From Isosphaera sp. (GTDB taxonomy: Bacteria; Planctomycetota; Planctomycetia; Gemmatales; Gemmataceae): a stretch of DNA of 44,428 nucleotides. Both the position numbers and the translations under genes were made by a program. The stretch covers positions 1-44,428 of the forward strand of contig PNKH01000066.1 in assembly GCA_013822345.1 (NCBI GenBank), in the 5' to 3' direction. The number at the start of each line of letters is the position of its first letter. Positions within the stretch are counted from its first letter, which is position 1. The notes under the pieces were generated by a model. The model searched no databases. It had not been told where the DNA came from and was given only the letters and a program-made list of their open reading frames with translations. Of this stretch, positions 38,561 through 44,428 are shown in pieces.

Positions 38561-38693
38561 TCCGGTACTTGAACCCGCCGGGGCGACACGCTAGTCTGGT
38601 GCGGCCCGTCCGCCGCCCCCTTCCCCGCGTCGCCCGGCGGCCGCCCGGCCAGGCGCTCCCCACCGCGCCGCCCCCCGGAGGACACAACCACCC

Positions 38694-40742
<2,049 letters not shown>

Positions 40743-40789
40743 CCCGGAGGGGGTGGTAACCGAACAGAACCGCCGGGGGCGAGACGGGT

Positions 40790-40878
40790 GGGGGCCTGAC
40801 CGACCTGAAGGTATGAACCTGGTCAGGTCCGGAAGGAAGCAGCCATAAGTATTGGAGGGTGCGGCTCAGGGCACCCCC
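40790..40878 (+). ncRNA. ffs: small signal recognition particle RNA (4.5S)
   Basis: GGTCAGGTCCGGAAGGAAGC followed by AGCC at 40821-40844 is the conserved apical part of bacterial SRP RNA, with the GGAA tetraloop and asymmetric internal loop that bind Ffh. The ends pair: GGGGG-CCTGA at 40790-40799 with TCAGG-GCA-CCCCC at 40866-40878. The size, about 90 bases, fits the small bacterial form without Alu domain. A hairpin terminator follows. Ends could extend one or two bases. Confidence 0.93.
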
Positions 40879-40909
40879 ATCCGTCCCGCCTCCGGCGGCG
40901 AGCCAACCC

Positions 40910-40948
40910 GAAGGCCCACCCGACACCCGGGTGGGCCTTCCGCGTTTC
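40910..40948 (+). terminator. intrinsic terminator of the SRP RNA
   Basis: GAAGGCCCACCCG (40910-40922) and CGGGTGGGCCTTC (40928-40940) form a perfect 13-bp stem with a 5-base loop, followed by CGCGTTT. It lies 31 bases after the SRP RNA and before the convergent gene's stop at 40976, so it may serve that side too. Confidence 0.75.
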
Positions 40949-40975
40949 CGGGGGGCGTCGCGGCCGCCTGTGTGC

Positions 40976-42657
40976 TCAACCCGCTTCACCCTCGACGAAC
41001 GTGTGATCGACGCGGGCCAGCACGCGGCACTCGACGGTGCGGCCGCGGACGCGCCCGGGCGTGAACCGTAGCTGCCGCAACAGTGGCGGGTATGTGTCCC
41101 AGTCACCGCCGGAATAGACTCCGCTGCCGTTCGCCGTCGCGCCCAGTACTTCACCTGTCTCACCGACCGTCAGAAAGTAGGCGATGCCGTCGTTGAACGT
41201 GCTGCAATCCTCGTACTCGGACGCGGTCCTGTTCGTCAGGTACCGCTCGTGAACGCCGCGCAGGAAGTCCGGCACGGGTAGTCGCCCTTGGACTTCGTAG
41301 AGGTTGAGAACGCGCGGGTACTCGTCCACCTGGACGTGGTCCCAGGCCGTGTAGAGTTTCTCGTCCGCTTCGACGCGGAGCACGACCGCCGGGACGGGCC
41401 GGTCGAACTTCGGGAACGTTCTGGATTCGACCGTTCGCCCGCCGACGATTCTCGCGACGGAGCGGACGCGGCCGTTGTCCCAGTACAGGGTCGATTCTCC
41501 TTCCTGCACACCGTTCGCGTAGAGCGAAACGCTCCACAGCACCCCGTCGTGGTACGTCGTCGTCTTGCCGTGCGGAACCCCGCCCCCTTCAACTCCCGGT
41601 CGTGCTGCCAGCTGTGCTCGAAGAAAACGGAGTACGCCCAGTCGATGCCGCGCCCGTCGTCGTGGAAGACTCCCGCCCCGTCCTTCACGACCTGCGTCCG
41701 GTCCGCCGCCCACGCGTTGCGGACGACCAGCTTCTCGACGGGGCGGAACTCGGCTTGGAGCCGCGGCGACCCGTCGTCGAAGAACTTGAGCCACGGGCCG
41801 CTCTTCCTGCCTCCGACCGTGTGGAGTTCCTCGGCCAAGTTCCCGTTCTCGTGGTACAGCCGGACGGGCTCGGCGGCGTGACCGTCCTTGTCCCTGACGT
41901 AGCGCTTCTGCAGCCCTCCGCCGGGGTGGTACCATTCGATGACGGTGTGCGGGCCACGCTTAAACTCCTTCCGCTTGAGTTGTCCGTCGGGCCAGAAGTC
42001 GCTGGTGATCTTTCCCGCTCGGTAAAACACCACCTTCCGGACTGTGCCGTCGTCGAAGAACTCGCGGTAGGCGCCGCTGGGCTTTCCGTTCTTCACTTCG
42101 AGGTACTCACCCACCAACCCGTTGGGCTGCAGGATCTCAACTCCTCCGGTGAACCGCACGTCAATGGGGTTGCCGGCCTCGTCGGTCGCCAGCTCTCCGA
42201 TGTGCGACCTGATCCACCTCTCCAGGGCCCGGTTGCCGCGGAGCAGGAGGTTCGTGAAGGCCCGGTCAAGCTTCTCGAACTCCTTGATGCTGCCGAACAG
42301 TCCGTCCCAGGGACTGTCCACGCGAAACGCCGACTGGTGCCGCCGGTAGATCGCGGCCGCGTCCCGCAACAGGGCGCCGGCCTTGGGCACGTCGATCGAG
42401 TCCAGCAGTCGGGCCAGTTCTTCCACGCCGGCGTCGCCGCGGTGGTTGTAGAAGAACTGGGCGAATCCCCCGTTGGGCACGTCCGCCGACAGCCTGGCCC
42501 AGGCGAGTAGGGCTCGGTGGTCCGCTGTCACCGTTCTGTCGGGAGAATGTTGGCCGTGCCGGGCTACGGCTTGGGCGAGCGCGCAAACCAACTCGCCTTC
42601 GCGGAGGCGGTAGAACTCGACGCGGCTCAGCGGCGGCAGTCGTGCGTCACGGGTCAT
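40976..42657 (-). pseudogene. DMP19/MORN-repeat/TonB-like protein, split by a frameshift
   Basis: Read from 42657, the first frame encodes a DMP19-like domain (LLAWARLSADVPNGGFAQFFYNH) and then MORN_2 units (NGLVGEYLEVKNGKPSGAYREFF, YHENGNLAEELHTVGGRKSGPW, RSWQ region). At the run of C at 41578-41581 the sense jumps to a second frame (VPHGKTTTYHDGVLWSVSLYANGVQEGESTLYWDNG) that continues to 40976 with a TonB-C-like end (TVGETGEVLGATANGSG...LRQLRFTPGRVRGRTVECRVL). Restoring one G rejoins KGAG-VPHGK. The ATG overlaps the DUF1501 stop. Base composition is visibly less GC-rich than neighbours. Function unknown; MORN_2 proteins often bind or neutralise partners. Confidence 0.8.
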
Positions 42658-43481
42658 TGTCGTTCCGTGTGTCGGTGTCGTCTTTCTGGTGACCGGAACG
42701 CCAGCTCGTAACTCTGCATCCGGGCCGCGAGGTCATCGCGGCCGGGGCGGTCGGCCGCGTGGGCACCGTTCAGCTCCGCGAGCAGGTCGAGGTTGGCCCG
42801 CTGGTGGTCGCGGGATTCGCCGTAGGCGGGAGAAAGGTCGAGGACCGGCGCCCCCTTGGCCCGCAGCGGGGTGCCCTGGAAGTCAGCCGGGAGGAACCCG
42901 TTCCCCCAGTTCGCGGCCCCGCCCTGCGGGTAGCTCGCCTCCGGGAGCACCACGAACCCCGGCAGGTTCTGATTCTCAGTCCCGAGCCCGTAGGTGACCC
43001 ACGATCCGACCGCCGGGTCGCCACCGAACCGGCTGCCGGTGTTCATCTGGTACATGGCCGTCGGGTGGTTGACCGAGTCCACCTGACACCCGCGGTAGAA
43101 GCACAGGTCGTCGGCCACCCCGGCGAGATGCACCCAGTTCGCCGCCATGTCCGCCCCGCACGTCACGGCTTTACGGAACTTGAACGGGCTGGCGACGTAG
43201 TACCGCTTCCCGCTCGCCATGGCCGACTGCGTCTTGTCGGCGCGGGTGAACTCCTTCAGATGGAGGTCGGCGAGCTTCGGCTTCGGGTCGAACGTGTCGA
43301 TGTGGCTCGGCCCGCCCTCCATCATCAGGAAGATGCACGCCCTCGCCTTGGCCGGGGCGTGCGGCTTCCTCGGGCCGAGCGGGCCGGCCGGCCGCTTCTC
43401 GTCGGCGGCCAGCAGGGCGGAGAACGCCACGCTCCCGAGCGAGGTCCCCAGGCCGTACAGCGCTTCACGGCGTGTCAGCAT
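42654..43481 (-). CDS. DUF1501 protein, C-terminally truncated
   Basis: A 275-residue protein. The start MLTRREALYGLGTSLGSVAFSALLAADE contains a Tat-like RRE signal, and ACIFLMMEGGPSHIDTFDPKP is the DUF1501 hallmark (sulfatase-like fold). ANWVHLAGVADDLCFYRGCQVDSVNHPTAMYQMNTGS follows as usual. Full members run to about 450-480 residues; here the sequence ends after LAARMQSYELAFRSPE, followed by an unrelated RRHRHTERQ and the next gene. The C-terminal half, with the remaining active-site-like residues, is missing. It starts nine bases after the DUF1553 gene's stop, as in the standard planctomycete pair. Probably non-functional. Confidence 0.85.
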   Translation of the reverse strand: MLTRREALYGLGTSLGSVAFSALLAADEKRPAGPLGPRKPHAPAKARACIFLMMEGGPSHIDTFDPKPKLADLHLKEFTRADKTQSAMASGKRYYVASPFKFRKAVTCGADMAANWVHLAGVADDLCFYRGCQVDSVNHPTAMYQMNTGSRFGGDPAVGSWVTYGLGTENQNLPGFVVLPEASYPQGGAANWGNGFLPADFQGTPLRAKGAPVLDLSPAYGESRDHQRANLDLLAELNGAHAADRPGRDDLAARMQSYELAFRSPERRHRHTERQ

Positions 43482-43490
43482 GACGGTTCC

Positions 43491-44428
43491 TCAGTCGAGG
43501 TAAGAGAACTCGTTGCCGTTAAACAGAACCAGGCACACTTCCATCAGCCCGCGGACCTCCGCCGTCGCGTCCGCCGGGTGCAGGTCCGGGACGAAGTCGG
43601 CCGCGGCCGGGAGGTGTTCGGTGAAGGTGTACGCCTCCCCGGTGTTCTCCTCGACCACGTTCCGAGTCACACTCGTCGGCCGCCGCGGCTTCGCGACCGC
43701 CCGGCCCGTGTGCCTCTCCGTCATGGCCCGCCAGTGGGCCAGGCAGGCGTCGGCCTCGGTCTTCGAGGGGGTGCGGCCGAGGGCGTGCCGGAACGCCAAC
43801 GCCACGGCCTCGTCTGGCGTCTTTGCCTCTTTCAGCAACCGGGCGGCGAACACCACCGCCCGTGCACGGGTGGCCTCCCCGTTGAACAGGGCGAACGCCT
43901 GCGGGGCGACGTGGACACCTCGCGGGCCTCGCACGACAGGTCCGGGCCGGGGGCGTTAAACACCTCCAACAGCGGGTCGCGGACGCCACGGAGCTTGAGC
44001 GCGTACAGGGTCCGCCGGTGCCGCTGCTCGGGTAGCGAGGACGGCTCCCAGGCCGGAGCGAACGTGCCCATCACCTGTCGCGGCTGGAACGCCACGTCCG
44101 GGTGGATCTCCGGCCGCACCGGGATGCCGCCGACGGCCCGGTTCAGTTCCCCGGACGCGGCGAGCATGGCGTCCCGCAACTCCTCGGCCGCCAGCCGCCG
44201 GGGCTTGAACACGGCGTAGCTCGTCCCCGCCGGGTCCTTCGCCGCGACCGCCTTCGGGTCCGGGTGGCGGGACGACCGTCGGTAGACATCGGACAGGAGG
44301 ATCAGCCGCTGGAGCTTTTTGACCGACCACCCGTTCGTCACGAACTCGGCGGCCAGCCAGTCGAGCAGTTCGGGGTGCGTCGGCTTCTTGCCGGTCGCCC
44401 CGAAGTTGTTCGGGTTGCCGGCCAGCGG
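43491..44428 (-). pseudogene. DUF1553 (planctomycete cytochrome-associated) protein, partial and frameshifted
   Basis: The gene enters from beyond the right edge and encodes the C-terminal part of a DUF1553 protein: ATGKKPTHPELLDWLAAEFV, TNGWSVKKLQRLILLSDVYRRSS, PRRLAAEELRDAMLAASGELN, RRTLYALKLRGVRDPLLEVFNAPGPDLSCEAREVST. At about 43910 the frame is lost and resumes one base off with VAPQAFALFNGEATRARAVVFAARLL...LMEVCLVLFNGNEFSYLD. Family members read straight through (DLSCERR-STV-PQ-ALFN), so one base is missing. The N-terminal DUF1549 part lies outside the window. Its product is usually exported; role unknown. Confidence 0.85.

Overview
The window is a very GC-rich bacterial chromosome segment, most likely from a planctomycete of the Gemmata group (Gemmataceae). 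The evidence is the DUF1553/DUF1501 gene pair at the right end, the abundance of secreted and Tat-exported proteins (a Gfo/Idh/MocA oxidoreductase, a formylglycine-generating-enzyme-like protein, a pre-peptidase C-terminal type protein), a Hanks-type kinase fused to Sel1 repeats, a 12-plus repeat TPR protein, and a high density of dispersed palindromes between and inside genes. Species assignment is inference; no 16S rRNA gene is present.

Left part (1-8.2 kb): two small minus-strand reading frames at the edge, then a plus-strand run with a PiT-type phosphate transporter, peptide deformylase (def), methionyl-tRNA formyltransferase (fmt), 16S rRNA m5C methyltransferase (rsmB), the tRNA methylthiotransferase miaB and a Ser/Thr kinase with Sel1 repeats. 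def-fmt-rsmB is a translation-related operon: def and fmt act on the formyl group of initiator methionine and fmt/rsmB overlap by 4 bp. From 8.2 to 10 kb lie two tandem paralogous small proteins, a helix-turn-helix-like protein with no visible stop, and two large palindromic repeats.

Middle (10-25 kb): on the minus strand a GYF-domain membrane protein, a Wza-type polysaccharide export lipoprotein and glnE; then a plus-strand MBOAT O-acyltransferase, a minus-strand MFS/spermidine-synthase fusion, a plus-strand Hsp70-like protein, and a tightly overlapping cassette of four genes (unknown, HEPN-like with an in-frame amber codon, R2K-type ATP-grasp ligase, unknown). This cassette and the small unknown+HEPN pair at 29.6-30.4 kb, which sits behind a tandem 11-bp direct repeat resembling an operator, are the best candidates for undescribed systems.

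Right part (25-44 kb): a RelE/ParE-like pair, secreted and HEAT-repeat proteins, a thioredoxin-like protein, the PPC-domain protein, the TPR protein, the oxidoreductase, the FGE-like protein, ApbE, a short helical protein, the PrkA kinase, the small SRP RNA with its own terminator, and a decaying block: a frameshifted DMP19/MORN/TonB-like gene, a DUF1501 gene cut to about half length, and a frameshifted DUF1553 gene leaving the window.

The most striking overall signal is a set of at least eight kinds of inverted repeat. One is a near-uniform 60-bp unit (25-bp arm, 10-bp loop, 25-bp arm) found three times, once inserted in frame inside glnE. Several others start within a few bases of a stop codon, and two have been read into proteins (MiaB C-terminus, linker of the MFS/spermidine-synthase fusion).
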